Of a DNA stretch of 64,000 nucleotides, positions 42,613 through 51,100 are shown piece after piece. The position numbers and the translations under genes were made by a program. The DNA lies in NCBI GenBank assembly GCA_947173485.1, contig CAMWFH010000001.1, positions 645,674 through 709,673 on the forward strand, given 5' to 3'. The notes below the pieces were generated by a model. It saw nothing but the letters and a program-made list of their open reading frames with translations. It was not told where the DNA came from and searched no databases. Each line of letters opens with the position of its first letter. The first letter of the stretch is position 1. The stretch is from an uncultured Clostridia bacterium. Its GTDB lineage: Bacteria; Bacillota; Clostridia; Oscillospirales; Oscillospiraceae.

Positions 42613-43364
42613 TGGGGGTGGTCATCTCCCAGCAGCTGTCCGCCTTCCTGGCCTCGATCCTCTTAGGGGCGCTGCTGGGCCTGCTCTACGATCTGCTCCG
42701 CTCCCTCCGGGAGCTGTTCCGGGGCCGGGGGCTGTGGGCTATGGACTTAGCCTACTGCGCCGCCGTGGTCACCGCCGCTTTCTACTTCACCATGACCTTT
42801 GGGGAGGGGGAGCTGCGGATCTACATGGTGCTGGGCATCCTGGGCGGGGCGGCGCTGTTCTTCTGCCTCCTCTCCCGGCCCCTGCGTCCCCTCTGGGACT
42901 TCTGGCGGGACTGCCTGGCGGCCCTGCTGGCCCTTTTGACCTGGCCTTTCCGCGTTTTCCTGCGTATCGCAAAAAAATTTTCCCGCGCTGGCAAAAAAGT
43001 CTTTCGCCGGGGCGCAAAACGGTGTATACTATGGAGCAGGAAGTGGCGTGTGGTCTGTTTTCGGAAAGGAGGCGGGGGCCATCAAGCGAAAGCACCCAAA
43101 AAAGCATCCAAAAGCGCGCAAAAGACCGGCCGGTGTCCTCACCGGCGTCATCCTTCTGATGCTCCTCTTCGCGGTGGGGATCCAGCTCTATCAGATGCAG
43201 TCCCAGCTCCAGGCCGCTCGGGAGCAGGAGGCCGATCTGGCCGCCCAGATCGCCGCCGTCCAGGCAGAGAACCAGGCTCTCTCCGACGCACTGGAAAACA
43301 GCGACGATCCAGAGCTGATCCAGGAGATCGCCCGGACTCAGCTGGGGCTGGTGGCGAAAAATGA
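42612..43364 (+). CDS. yabQ: Spore cortex protein YabQ, with an unusual long C-terminal frame
   Basis: The first 150 residues are a typical YabQ: three or four membrane helices (AFLASILLGALLGLLYDLLR, AMDLAYCAAVVTAAFYFTMT, MVLGILGGAALFFCLLSRPL) followed by a basic region (FLRIAKKFSRAGKKVFRRG). YabQ is needed for cortex formation in Bacillus. The frame then stays open about another 100 codons, overlapping divIC out of frame by more than 300 bases. That tail is low-complexity Arg/Pro/Gly sequence, as expected of a shadow of divIC. The true end may be a frameshift or lost stop; the natural product is probably about 150-165 residues plus a read-through tail. Confidence 0.8.
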   Translation: MGVVISQQLSAFLASILLGALLGLLYDLLRSLRELFRGRGLWAMDLAYCAAVVTAAFYFTMTFGEGELRIYMVLGILGGAALFFCLLSRPLRPLWDFWRDCLAALLALLTWPFRVFLRIAKKFSRAGKKVFRRGAKRCILWSRKWRVVCFRKGGGGHQAKAPKKASKSAQKTGRCPHRRHPSDAPLRGGDPALSDAVPAPGRSGAGGRSGRPDRRRPGREPGSLRRTGKQRRSRADPGDRPDSAGAGGEK

Positions 43365-43392
43365 AAAGGTCTTTTACGACATCGGAGGATGA
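43048..43392 (+). CDS. divIC: Septum formation initiator family protein (DivIC/FtsB-like)
   Basis: A 114-residue bitopic protein: basic cytosolic start (KRKHPKKHPKARKRPAG), one membrane helix (VLTGVILLMLLFAVGIQL), then a coiled coil outside (QMQSQLQAAREQEADLAAQI and AAVQAENQALSDALEN) ending in LIQEIARTQLGLVAKNEKVF. It bridges divisome proteins. The only standard start in frame is GTG 43048, weakly preceded by AGGAAG. A better ribosome-binding site (AAAGGAGG, 43065-43072) would point to a nonstandard ATC at 43081. It overlaps the yabQ frame. Confidence 0.88.
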   Translation: MWSVFGKEAGAIKRKHPKKHPKARKRPAGVLTGVILLMLLFAVGIQLYQMQSQLQAAREQEADLAAQIAAVQAENQALSDALENSDDPELIQEIARTQLGLVAKNEKVFYDIGG

Positions 43393-43393
43393 T

Positions 43394-43433
43394 CGAAAGC
43401 CCCTTCTGCCTGTGGACGCAGAAGGGGCTTTCG
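43394..43433 (+). other. Perfect 16-bp hairpin between divIC and mscS
   Basis: CGAAAGCCCCTTCTGC-N8-GCAGAAGGGGCTTTCG lies 1 base after the divIC stop and 22 bases before mscS. No real T-run follows, so termination is probably partial. Confidence 0.7.
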
Positions 43434-43455
43434 GCACAGAGATCGGGAGGTACAT

Positions 43456-44289
43456 ATGCCGAACCTGGATATTTCCCAGCTGGAGGAGCTGGCTCTGGGC
43501 ACCCTGACCATATCGAAGCTGCTCCGGGCGGGGCTGCGGCTGGCGGTCTGCCTGGTGCTGGCCCGGCTGCTGATCTGCCTGGCGGCCCGGCTGCTGCAAA
43601 AGCCCCATTTCGACCGGCGCTTCCAGCGCTTTGCCCTGGCCACGGTGAAGGTCCTGGTGTATATCGCCGTGGGCTTGATCGTGGCCGACAGCCTGGACAT
43701 CCCCATCAACTCCCTGGTGGCCCTGGTGGGCATCTTCGGGCTGGCGCTGTCCCTGGCGGTGCAGGATATTTTGAGCAACGTGGCCGGGGGCATGGTCATC
43801 CTCGTTGCCAAGCCCTTTCTGATCGGGGACTACATCGAGAGTGACGTGGGCTCCGGCACGGTGGCCGCCATCGACACCATCCACACCAAGCTGGATACCT
43901 TCGACGGCCAGCGGGTGCTGGTGCCCAACAGCAAGCTCTCCGCCAGCCGCATCGTCAACTATACCCGCCTGGGCACCCGGCGGATCGACATCCTCCTCCG
44001 GATGGGCTACGCCCCGGCGGCGGAGGCGGTCCGGGCCGCCTGCCTCCAGGCGGTGGGGGATGTTCCCAACATCCTGGAGGACCCTGGGGCGGTGGTCCAT
44101 CTGACGGACTTTGGGGAGAACGCCATAGAGTACCACCTGCGCTGCTGGACCAAGGTGGACGACTACTGGGACAGCCGGTGCGCGCTGATGGAGCGGGTGA
44201 AGCTCCGGCTGGAGGCGGCGGGCATCCCGATCGCCTACAACCGGCTCTACGGCCCCCAGGAGAAGGGTGCCGGCTACAGGAAGCTGTAG
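43456..44289 (+). CDS. MscS-family mechanosensitive channel
   Basis: A 277-residue small-conductance channel that releases solutes on osmotic downshock. Three membrane helices; the pore helix TM3 is in SLVALVGIFGLALSLAVQDI. The beta domain has AKPFLIGDYIES and GTVAAIDTIHTKLDTFDGQR, then VLVPNSKL. The C-terminal alpha/beta vestibule follows. Its last 16 bases overlap the end of the convergent ylbJ gene. Confidence 0.93.
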   Translation: MPNLDISQLEELALGTLTISKLLRAGLRLAVCLVLARLLICLAARLLQKPHFDRRFQRFALATVKVLVYIAVGLIVADSLDIPINSLVALVGIFGLALSLAVQDILSNVAGGMVILVAKPFLIGDYIESDVGSGTVAAIDTIHTKLDTFDGQRVLVPNSKLSASRIVNYTRLGTRRIDILLRMGYAPAAEAVRAACLQAVGDVPNILEDPGAVVHLTDFGENAIEYHLRCWTKVDDYWDSRCALMERVKLRLEAAGIPIAYNRLYGPQEKGAGYRKL

Positions 44290-45161
44290 GCCAGCGCCGC
44301 GGAGAGGGCGGCCTGGAGGACCTTCCCCGGAAAGTGGAGGCGGGGGTCTATGTCCGTGTCCGCCAGGACCGCCAGGGTCTGGCAGTGGACCGACAGCCCG
44401 CCGAAGCCCACCAGAGCGGCGGCCATGGCGTGGCCCGCCCGGGTATCGGGGAGGCCGCTCAGACCGGAGGTCATCTCCAAAAGGCCCACGGCAAAGGGGG
44501 GCGCGCTCTCTGGCAGCAGGGCCGCCGCCACGGCGAAGAGGGTCACGAAGGCACAGATCTGGAGGACCGACTGGAGGGCGGCGGTCACCGACCGGGTGAA
44601 GGCCAGGGGCAGGCTCACCGCCTTCTGGGGCAGCGGCCGGCCTGGCAGGGGGAGGGGCTCCCGCCGGCCCCGGCGGCAGAGGAGGGCCCCCACCGCCAGA
44701 GCGGAGAGGGCGTGGAGCAGGAAGAGCTTGCAGCCTAACAGGGTCGAGCCGAAGAGCCCCCCGCCTACATAGGACAGCAGGAAGGCGGGGCCGCAGTTGT
44801 TGCAGAAGGACAGCAGCCGCTCCGCCTCCCCCTTGGTGCAGAGTCCCTGGCGGTAGAGCTGGGCAACGGAATCGGCCCCTACGGGATAGCCCCCAACCAG
44901 CCCCATGAGCAGCGGCGCGGCGCAGGCCCCCCGCAGCTGGAACAGGGGCCCCATCAGGGGGGAGAGGACCCGCTGGAGGCAGTCCGCCGCCCCCAGGCGC
45001 AGCAGCAGCCCTGTCACCACCATCATCGGGAACAGGGAGGGGATGATGCTGCGAAAGCACAGCAGCAGCCCCTCCTGGGCGGCGGACAGGGCCTCCGCCG
45101 GGCGGAGCAGGAGCAGCAGGGCAAAGAGCAGGAAAGGCGCGGACAACAGCAGTTTTTTCAT
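44274..45161 (-). CDS. ylbJ: Sporulation integral membrane protein YlbJ
   Basis: A 295-residue multi-pass membrane protein with nucleoside-recognition (Gate)-type segments. Diagnostic are CFRSIIPSLFPMMVVTGLLL, LLMGLVGGYPVGADSVAQLY and the YlbJ signature LLSFCNNCGPAFLLSYVGGG. In B. subtilis ylbJ is expressed in the mother cell under sigma-E and is needed for normal spore formation. ATG 45161 is chosen because GGAGG sits just upstream. A sigma-E-like promoter lies 44 bases upstream. Confidence 0.9.
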   Translation of the reverse strand: MKKLLLSAPFLLFALLLLLRPAEALSAAQEGLLLCFRSIIPSLFPMMVVTGLLLRLGAADCLQRVLSPLMGPLFQLRGACAAPLLMGLVGGYPVGADSVAQLYRQGLCTKGEAERLLSFCNNCGPAFLLSYVGGGLFGSTLLGCKLFLLHALSALAVGALLCRRGRREPLPLPGRPLPQKAVSLPLAFTRSVTAALQSVLQICAFVTLFAVAAALLPESAPPFAVGLLEMTSGLSGLPDTRAGHAMAAALVGFGGLSVHCQTLAVLADTDIDPRLHFPGKVLQAALSAALAYSFL

Positions 45162-45204
45162 AACGGCCTCCTGGCCCCCAAGGAGGGGGAATGGGATGCT
45201 TCCA

Positions 45205-45235
45205 CTATATGCGGCCGGGTGGACAAGATATGCCC
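45205..45235 (-). promoter_or_regulatory. Candidate sigma-E promoter of ylbJ
   Basis: On the minus strand GGCATATC (45228-45235), 15 bases, CATATAGT (45205-45212). It matches 7 of 8 and 6 of 8 positions of the Bacillus sigma-E consensus, with proper spacing, in front of a gene that is sigma-E dependent in Bacillus. Confidence 0.7.
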
Positions 45236-45248
45236 GCCGTGTTATGAT
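45221..45248 (+). promoter_or_regulatory. Candidate sigma-A promoter of the hscC-like gene
   Basis: TGGACA (45221-45226), 16 bases, TATGAT (45243-45248), 49 bases upstream of ATG 45298. It overlaps the divergent ylbJ promoter. Confidence 0.65.
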
Positions 45249-45297
45249 GGGGCCGTCAACGATCGTATACGGCACGGAAGAGAGGAGAGGACGGCCT

Positions 45298-46998
45298 ATG
45301 GCCATCATCGGCATCGACCTGGGGACCACCAACACCCTGGCCTGCGTGTTCCGCAAGGGGCAGGCGGAGCTGATCCCCAATGAACTGGGCGTTTATAAGA
45401 CCAGCAGCGCCGTCAGCGTGCTGGAGGACGGCGCTGTCCTGGTGGGGGCGGCGGCCCGGGAGCGGCTCATCACCCACCCGGAGCGGACGGCGGCCTCCTT
45501 CAAGCGCCATATGGGCACCGGCCGGGTCCTCTCCCTGGGGGAGCGGCGGATGGAGCCGGAGGAGCTGAGCGCCCTGGTGCTGCGGCAGATCAAGGCGGAT
45601 GCGGAGCGGTATCTGGGGGAGCGGGTGGAGGAGGCAGTGATCAGTGTGCCGGCCTACTTCAACGACACCCAGCGCTGGGCCACCAAGCTGGCGGCCCAGC
45701 TGGCGGGCCTGCGGGTCCAGCGGCTGATCAACGAGCCCTCGGCGGCGGCCCTCTGCTACCGGCAGCAGACCGGCGGCGGCAGCTGCAAGCTGATGGTGGT
45801 GGACTTCGGCGGCGGCACCTTGGATGTGTCCATCGTGGAGTGCTTTGAGAACATCATCGAGATCACCGGCATCGCCGGGGATGTCCAGCTGGGCGGGGAC
45901 GACATCGACCGGGCCATCGTGGACCGGTTCTGCGCCCACTGCCAGCTGGAGCGGCTGGACCCGGCGGAGCGGGCCACCCTCTTTCGCCAGGCGGAGGCGG
46001 CCAAGATCGCCCTGACCAGCCGGCCGGCGGCGATGCTCGCCCTCCAGAGCGGCGGGCAGTCCCACAGCCTGGTGCTGACCCGGCCCCTGCTGCGGGAGAT
46101 CTGCGCCCCGGTGTTCCAGCGGGTCCGGGCCGTGCTGCGGCGGGCAGTCCAGGAGGACGCCGGGGGCATCGACGATGTGGTGCTGGTAGGCGGCAGCTCC
46201 CATATGCCCGTGTTCAGCGATTTTTTGGAGGAGCTGCTGGGCCGGCGGCCCACCCTGGCGGCCAGGCCGGATGAGATCGTGGCCCTGGGCGTGGGCCTCT
46301 GCGCCGGCATCAAGGAGCGGCGGGAGGAGCTGCGGGAGCTGGTGATGACCGATGTCTGCCCCTTCTCCCTGGGGGTGGCCACCTGGAACGATGTCCGGGA
46401 CCAGAACCCCCATATGGCGGTGCTGATCCCCCGGGGGACCATGCTGCCGGCCAGCCACAGCGGTTCCTTCCGCACCCTCCACGATAACCAGCGGGCCCTG
46501 CGGTTCCAGATCTACCAGGGGGAGGGGTACTACGTCTCCGAGAACCTGGAGCTGGGGGAGATCGAGGTGCCGGTGCCGCCGGGACCGGCGGGGAAGCACG
46601 CCGCCGAAGTGACCTTCACCTACGATATCGACGGCCTGCTCCATGTGGAGGTATGCGGCAGCGGCGGGGACCGGCGGGAGCGGCTGCTGCTCAACGACAA
46701 ATTGCAGCTGGACGAGGAGGAGCTGGCCCAGGCGGTGGCCCGGCTGGAGGAGGTCCGGCTGGCCGCACGGGGGACCGGGGAGGACCGGCTGCTGGTGGAG
46801 CGGGCCGCGGCCCTGTTCGCCCAGGCCCCCGCCCGCTGGCGGGATGAGATCGCCGCGGCTCTGAACGGCTACCGGATGCTGCTGGACGATGGGGACCTGA
46901 TCGCCCTGGAGAAGGCCCGGCGGGAGATGCGGGCCCGGCTGGACAGCTGGGAGGCGGCGATCTTCGCGGACCCCTGGGAGGAGGAGACCGATGTCTGA
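45298..46998 (+). CDS. HscC-type Hsp70 chaperone
   Basis: A 566-residue Hsp70 shorter than DnaK (619), close to HscC (about 556). The ATPase motifs are intact: [54 protein letters not shown] and VLVGGSSHMPVF. The substrate-binding beta domain follows (DVCPFSLGVATWND to GLLHVEVCGSGG), with a shortened helical lid. In E. coli HscC works with the specialised J proteins DjlB/DjlC; here a J-like giant protein is encoded nearby. ATG 45298 follows GGAGAGGACGG. The stop overlaps the next gene by 8 bases. Confidence 0.9.
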   Translation: MAIIGIDLGTTNTLACVFRKGQAELIPNELGVYKTSSAVSVLEDGAVLVGAAARERLITHPERTAASFKRHMGTGRVLSLGERRMEPEELSALVLRQIKADAERYLGERVEEAVISVPAYFNDTQRWATKLAAQLAGLRVQRLINEPSAAALCYRQQTGGGSCKLMVVDFGGGTLDVSIVECFENIIEITGIAGDVQLGGDDIDRAIVDRFCAHCQLERLDPAERATLFRQAEAAKIALTSRPAAMLALQSGGQSHSLVLTRPLLREICAPVFQRVRAVLRRAVQEDAGGIDDVVLVGGSSHMPVFSDFLEELLGRRPTLAARPDEIVALGVGLCAGIKERREELRELVMTDVCPFSLGVATWNDVRDQNPHMAVLIPRGTMLPASHSGSFRTLHDNQRALRFQIYQGEGYYVSENLELGEIEVPVPPGPAGKHAAEVTFTYDIDGLLHVEVCGSGGDRRERLLLNDKLQLDEEELAQAVARLEEVRLAARGTGEDRLLVERAAALFAQAPARWRDEIAAALNGYRMLLDDGDLIALEKARREMRARLDSWEAAIFADPWEEETDV

Positions 46999-47770
46999 GC
47001 TATCGAGGATCTTGAAGAAAGACGCCGTCCCCATGGCCCGGCGGCGGCTGAAGGAGAAGCTGGCGCCCCTGGGGTTCCGGCCCCACCCCCTGGACCCCCG
47101 GCGGCGGCTGGCGCGGGTGCGGAAGGGACTGGTGGAGGAGATCTACCTCTGGGCAGATGGCCGGAAGCTGAAGCCGTCCTTTCATGTGTCCCTCCAGGTG
47201 GCCCCCTATGCCCGTCTATGGCTGGACGAATTTCATCTGAAGCGGGTCCAGGGGGACCCAGGAGGCCCTTTGTGGTGGCAGTGCGTCATCCCCGACAGCC
47301 CGCCACGGCAGTATTATTACGAGCGGGACCACTTCGAGGCGATCTGGCAGTATCTGGAGGCGGCGCTGGAGGAGGCCGTCCTGCCCTGCCTGGACGCACT
47401 GACCCTGGAGAAGGCGGTGGGCCTCTTTCGGGCGCGCAGCGATGATGCCCAGGACCTCTTCCAGCCCTGGCCCTGCGACCCGGACTTGGAGCCGGAGCAG
47501 GCGGTCTGGGCAGTGGGGCAATGGCGGCTGGAGCGGTATGCGGAGGGCGCGGCGCAGCTGCTTGCTGTCCGGGAACTCTACCGCCGGTGGATGGCGGAGG
47601 AGTCCGGCAAGCCGGCCACGGACCACTTCATTGAGAGCCGGAGGCAGACTTTGGCGCTGCTGGAGGAGCTGTGCCGGCTTTGGAAGGATGAGCCGGCGGG
47701 CTGGACCGCCGCCGCCCAAACCCTGCTGGACCAGGCGGCGGAGCGCTGGCCGGATTACACGCCCTGGTAG
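46991..47770 (+). CDS. Unknown protein coupled to the HscC-type Hsp70
   Basis: A 259-residue soluble protein, not firmly recognised. The N-terminal half (ILKKDAVPMARRRLKEKLAP LGF, then FHVSLQVAPYARLWLDEFHL and QYYYERDHFEAIWQYLEA) has the rhythm of DUF4304-like proteins (helix, then strands after a LGF motif). The second half is helical and Trp/Glu-rich. It starts inside the last 8 bases of the Hsp70 gene, so stoichiometric production and a functional link (client, partner or adaptor) are likely. Confidence 0.65.
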   Translation: MSELSRILKKDAVPMARRRLKEKLAPLGFRPHPLDPRRRLARVRKGLVEEIYLWADGRKLKPSFHVSLQVAPYARLWLDEFHLKRVQGDPGGPLWWQCVIPDSPPRQYYYERDHFEAIWQYLEAALEEAVLPCLDALTLEKAVGLFRARSDDAQDLFQPWPCDPDLEPEQAVWAVGQWRLERYAEGAAQLLAVRELYRRWMAEESGKPATDHFIESRRQTLALLEELCRLWKDEPAGWTAAAQTLLDQAAERWPDYTPW

Positions 47771-47802
47771 ACCCGGCAAAGCATCAGACCATATATGGAC
47801 GA

Positions 47803-47836
47803 ACAGCGCGGGCCGCGGCCCGCGCTGTCCTTTTTT
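47803..47836 (+). terminator. Strong terminator after the Hsp70 operon
   Basis: ACAGCGCGGGCC-GC-GGCCCGCGCTGT then CCTTTTTT. A classic rho-independent terminator. It separates the Hsp70 gene pair from the small toxin-like locus and from the J-like gene. Confidence 0.92.
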
Positions 47837-47847
47837 GGAAAATTTTC

Positions 47848-47876
47848 TTTACATTTCCAAGGGGAACGTGTATGAT
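47848..47876 (+). promoter_or_regulatory. Promoter of the small toxin-like gene
   Basis: TTTACA (47848-47853), 17 bases, TATGAT (47871-47876). The predicted transcript has a leader of about 47 bases in which TCCTT can pair with the ribosome-binding AAGGA (47908-47921), a translation-limiting fold typical of type I toxins. Confidence 0.8.
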
Positions 47877-47930
47877 AGAGTCAAGCGAGAGGGGAACGGC
47901 TCGACCTCCTTGAGAAAAGGAAGTGACAAC

Positions 47931-48014
47931 ATGACAGTGTTGGAAGTTCTTACTTTACTTAACCTGTTAGCCGTTGTTACCTTTGGCGTTATCAACGTAA
48001 CAAAAAAGAAATAA
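47931..48014 (+). CDS. Putative holin-like type I toxin, 27 residues
   Basis: The peptide begins MTVLEVLTLLNLLAVV and ends VTKKK: a short acidic start, one hydrophobic helix of about 17 residues and a Lys tail. This is the shape of the putative holin-like toxin family found in Gram-positive type I toxin-antitoxin systems (MTVYEALxLM-type peptides; from memory). AAAGGAAG lies 8 bases before the ATG. It has its own promoter, and an antisense RNA overlaps its 3' end. The bases here are far richer in A/T than in neighbouring genes, suggesting acquisition. It lies inside a 411-base gap between larger genes. Confidence 0.75.
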   Translation: MTVLEVLTLLNLLAVVTFGVINVTKKK

Positions 48015-48106
48015 CCGGCCCCCCCGCATAGGAAACCGGCCATTTCTCAAGCTATAAACTTGAAGGAGATCAGGCCGGGCCTGTGACAGCAGGTCAGCCC
48101 CTCTTG
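48001..48106 (-). ncRNA. Candidate antisense antitoxin RNA
   Basis: From the consensus minus-strand promoter a transcript of about 105 bases is predicted to run toward the toxin gene. It would contain a stem-loop (CCGGCC 48036-48041 pairing with GGCCGG 48073-48078, plus an inner CTTCAAG/CTTGAG stem). It would end at a terminator-like hairpin (CCGGTTTCC / GGGGGCCGG with three G-U pairs) followed by TTATTTCTTTTTT (to 48002). Its 3' end is complementary to the toxin's last codons and 3' untranslated region. Size and layout fit a type I antitoxin. Confidence 0.65.
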
Positions 48107-48112
48107 CCCTCT

Positions 48113-48141
48113 AGTATAACAGCATCCTCTTAGGATGTCAA
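48113..48141 (-). promoter_or_regulatory. Perfect consensus promoter of the antisense RNA
   Basis: Minus-strand TTGACA (48136-48141), 17 bases, TATACT (48113-48118). The spacer contains a short dyad (CATCC-TCTTA-GGATG). No gene downstream on this strand explains it except the antisense RNA. Confidence 0.85.
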
Positions 48142-48181
48142 GTCACGATCTTGCCCTATTTCGGGCAGAAGGAGCGGATAC

Positions 48182-51100
48182 ATGGACGATATCTGGAGCA
48201 TCCTGGAGATCGAAGCCACCCGCGACACGGCCGCCATCAAGAGCGCCTATGCCAGGATGGCGGCGCAGTACCACCCAGAGGAGCAGCCGGAGCTGTTCCT
48301 CCGTCTCCGGCAGGCCTACCAGGCGGCCCTGGCCTATGCCAACGCGCCGGCCCGGCAGGACAAGCCCCGGCAGGCCAAAGGGGAGGGGGAGAGCAACCGC
48401 CCCCAGGACCAGAGCGCCCCGCCGCCGGAGCGCTCCCCCGCCTGGCGCTTCGATCTGGGGGAGGAAGAGGAGGAAGATGCTTTCCGGGACGGGGAGGCCC
48501 ACCGGGCCTTCCTGGACCTGTACTGCGGCAAGAGCCGCCGGGATAAGGCCAAATGGTTAGACTACTTCACCTCCGGGGCGTTCCTGGACGTGTTCCGCGA
48601 GAAGGGCTTCACCGGCCTGCTGCGCCGGGAGGCAGAGCGGCTGGCGGCGGACTATCCCCCCAGCAAGGAGTTTTTGACCGGGCTGTACATCGCCTACCTC
48701 TTCAACGCCCAGGAGGTGGAGCATTACGACCTCAGCGATGCCAGGGAGGGCGGCCCGGACCAGGTGGAGCGGCAGTTCTTCATCTACCCGGACGCCGCCT
48801 TTGACGGCATCGAGGACATCTTTGCCCTCTCCCGCCTGGGGCCGATCCCCCGCAAATTTATCGGGAACGACGCGGCGCTGCTGGCCGGCTTTATGGACTA
48901 CCGGCAGCTGACAAAGCTGGCGGAGGCGGGCGTCTGGGACGATAACGCCATGGCGGTCCTGCGCCACGTCCTGGGCCGCTATGTGATGGCCTACATGAAG
49001 GACCGCTGTACCGCCAGCACCCCGGTGGATACGGAGCGGCACCCCCTCTGCGTCCGTCTGCTGGATCACTTCTTTACAAAATATGAGCTCCCCAGGGAGG
49101 TCTACGATATCCTCTGGAAGCGGTTGGACCTGAAGAGCGCCCAGTATGGCCGGAGCCGGGTCCTGTATGGCCGGCTGCGAGAGCTCGTGCTGGAGCGGTC
49201 CGCCGCCACGGCGGAGGCCAAGGAGGAGAAGTTCACCCAGGTCCACCGGGCCTTCATGGCGGCCCCCCTTGACCTGAAAAAGGGCCCGGACCCGGACTAC
49301 AGCGCCGAGGAGGCCGCCACCGAGGCCCTCTTTGCCCGGGAGGACTTCCAGCGGGCCCTGCGGGACCGGGAGATGGTGGAGGAGAACGTCCTCACCCTCT
49401 GGACCGCCGAGCACCGGGCCCCCTGCTTCCTGCGGCGCATCCTGGCCTTCTACCGGGACCACCCGGACGCGCCCCGGGCGGAAAAGGTCATCCAGCGGGT
49501 GGAGCAGGTCCTGGCCCAGCAGCGGCGGGAGCGGCAGGACCAGGAGGACGATACCGCCGGTGTGCCGGAGACGCTGACACTGGCCTGCCGGCCCTTCCTG
49601 CGCTACTGGCTCAACGTGGGCTTTTACGATGCCCAGGACCTGGAGACCGGGGAGAAGCTGGCGGCCTATCTACAGGAGGAGCTGCCCTACTCCCTTGCCT
49701 GGGCCAGGCGGTTCATCGGCGTGGAGGAGGGTCAGACCGGGACCCGGTCGGTGATGGCCGCCGGGGTACGGGTGGACTTCCACCTGTTCCATATCTCCTA
49801 CGCCCAGTATGGCCTGCCCCGCTATGAGCCCTTCTTCCCCTGGGACAGGCTATGCCAGCTGGCGGAGGGGACGGAGCTCCTTCTCCTGCTGCCCATGGCC
49901 ATCGCGGACCAGCAGGACTTCCGCTGGATCCGGGCGGACCTCCAGCGCCGGCTGGAGGCCGAGGGCGTCCCAGGGGACCTGGGGCGGCTGGCGGGCTTTC
50001 TGGCGGGGCGGGTCTGCGGCGGGGCCGCACGGCCCTGGGAGGTCTGCCGGGAGACGCCGGAGAGGCTCTTTGGCTGCGAGTGGTTCCTGGAGGAGAAGAC
50101 CCTGTACTTCTTCGAGCAGACCCAGCAGGGGCGGGTCTATCCCCAGGGAGGCCGCTACGACCTGGTGATGACAGAGGGAGAGGCCATCGAGCTGGCCCAA
50201 AGGCTCCTGCGGGAGCGGATCTCCCCTACGGAGGTCCATGTCCGCTGGCTGGGCGCTCTGCCGGACCTGGTGGAGATCTCCCCCATCGGCGGGCCCCGAG
50301 AGGTCCTGACCGGGGAGGAGATCAGCTGGGAGCTGCTGGAGCGGGAGCTGGACGCCTTCGCCCACGACCAGACCCGGCGGCTGGAGCTGAGCTGGGAGAC
50401 CCGGACCAAGCCGGGAGAGACGGAGGATTATCCGCCTCACCGCTCCCTGGTGCTTTTGCAGGACCGGCCCCCCATGGCCCGGCAGGCCCAGGGCTATGCC
50501 TGCCTGTTCTTCGATGACCAGCGGGGGGAGTGGTTCGCCCTGCTGTACCGCCCGGATGTGTACCAGATAGTGGACTGCAAGGATGTACAGTACCACACCT
50601 TCTGCCGGAGCCGCCTGCCCAGCTACTGCATCCACCCGGACTGGTCCACCATTCGGATGCGCCTGGACCAGGTGTTCAAGCAGCTGAGCTGCCGGACGCC
50701 CCTCCAGACCCGGGTGGACGGGGCGTTCCTCTGGTCCGTGTCGGTGACCCTGGGGGGACGGCAGAAGTACAATGTGATCAAGCAGCAGCTGGCCCTGTTC
50801 CCGCCGGAGCGGTCCAGCAACCGGCTGAATGCCCGGTTCGGCTTTGGCTTCTACCCATCGGAGGTGGTCCTGGAGGACTTAGCCGGTGGGGCGGAGCGGT
50901 GGGCCATCGGCGACACCCAGCGGGACCGGGCCCAGCAGGCCCTGACCCGCTTTATGAGCGGCCGGCTGCGCCGTCTGCGGCTGACCTGGACCTTTACGGA
51001 GAGGGGCGAGCCCCGGCGGAGCCATATCGTCCTGCTCCAGGACCAGGGGCGCTACGTCATGGCCTACCTCCAGGAGGAGAAGCGGAGCGTGGAGTTCTAC

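Noticed and set aside
43015..43040. A promoter for divIC from the TATACT at about 43024
   Set aside because: No acceptable -35 at 15-19 bases, and it lies inside the yabQ coding region.
42787..45060. A 757-codon minus-strand open frame over yabQ, divIC, mscS and ylbJ
   Set aside because: It is Arg/Pro/Gly/Gln low-complexity sequence spanning several recognised genes on both strands; a composition artefact.
45256..47034. A 592-codon minus-strand frame antisense to the HscC-like gene
   Set aside because: Same reason as over dnaK: a mirror of a strongly biased Hsp70 gene with no motifs of its own.
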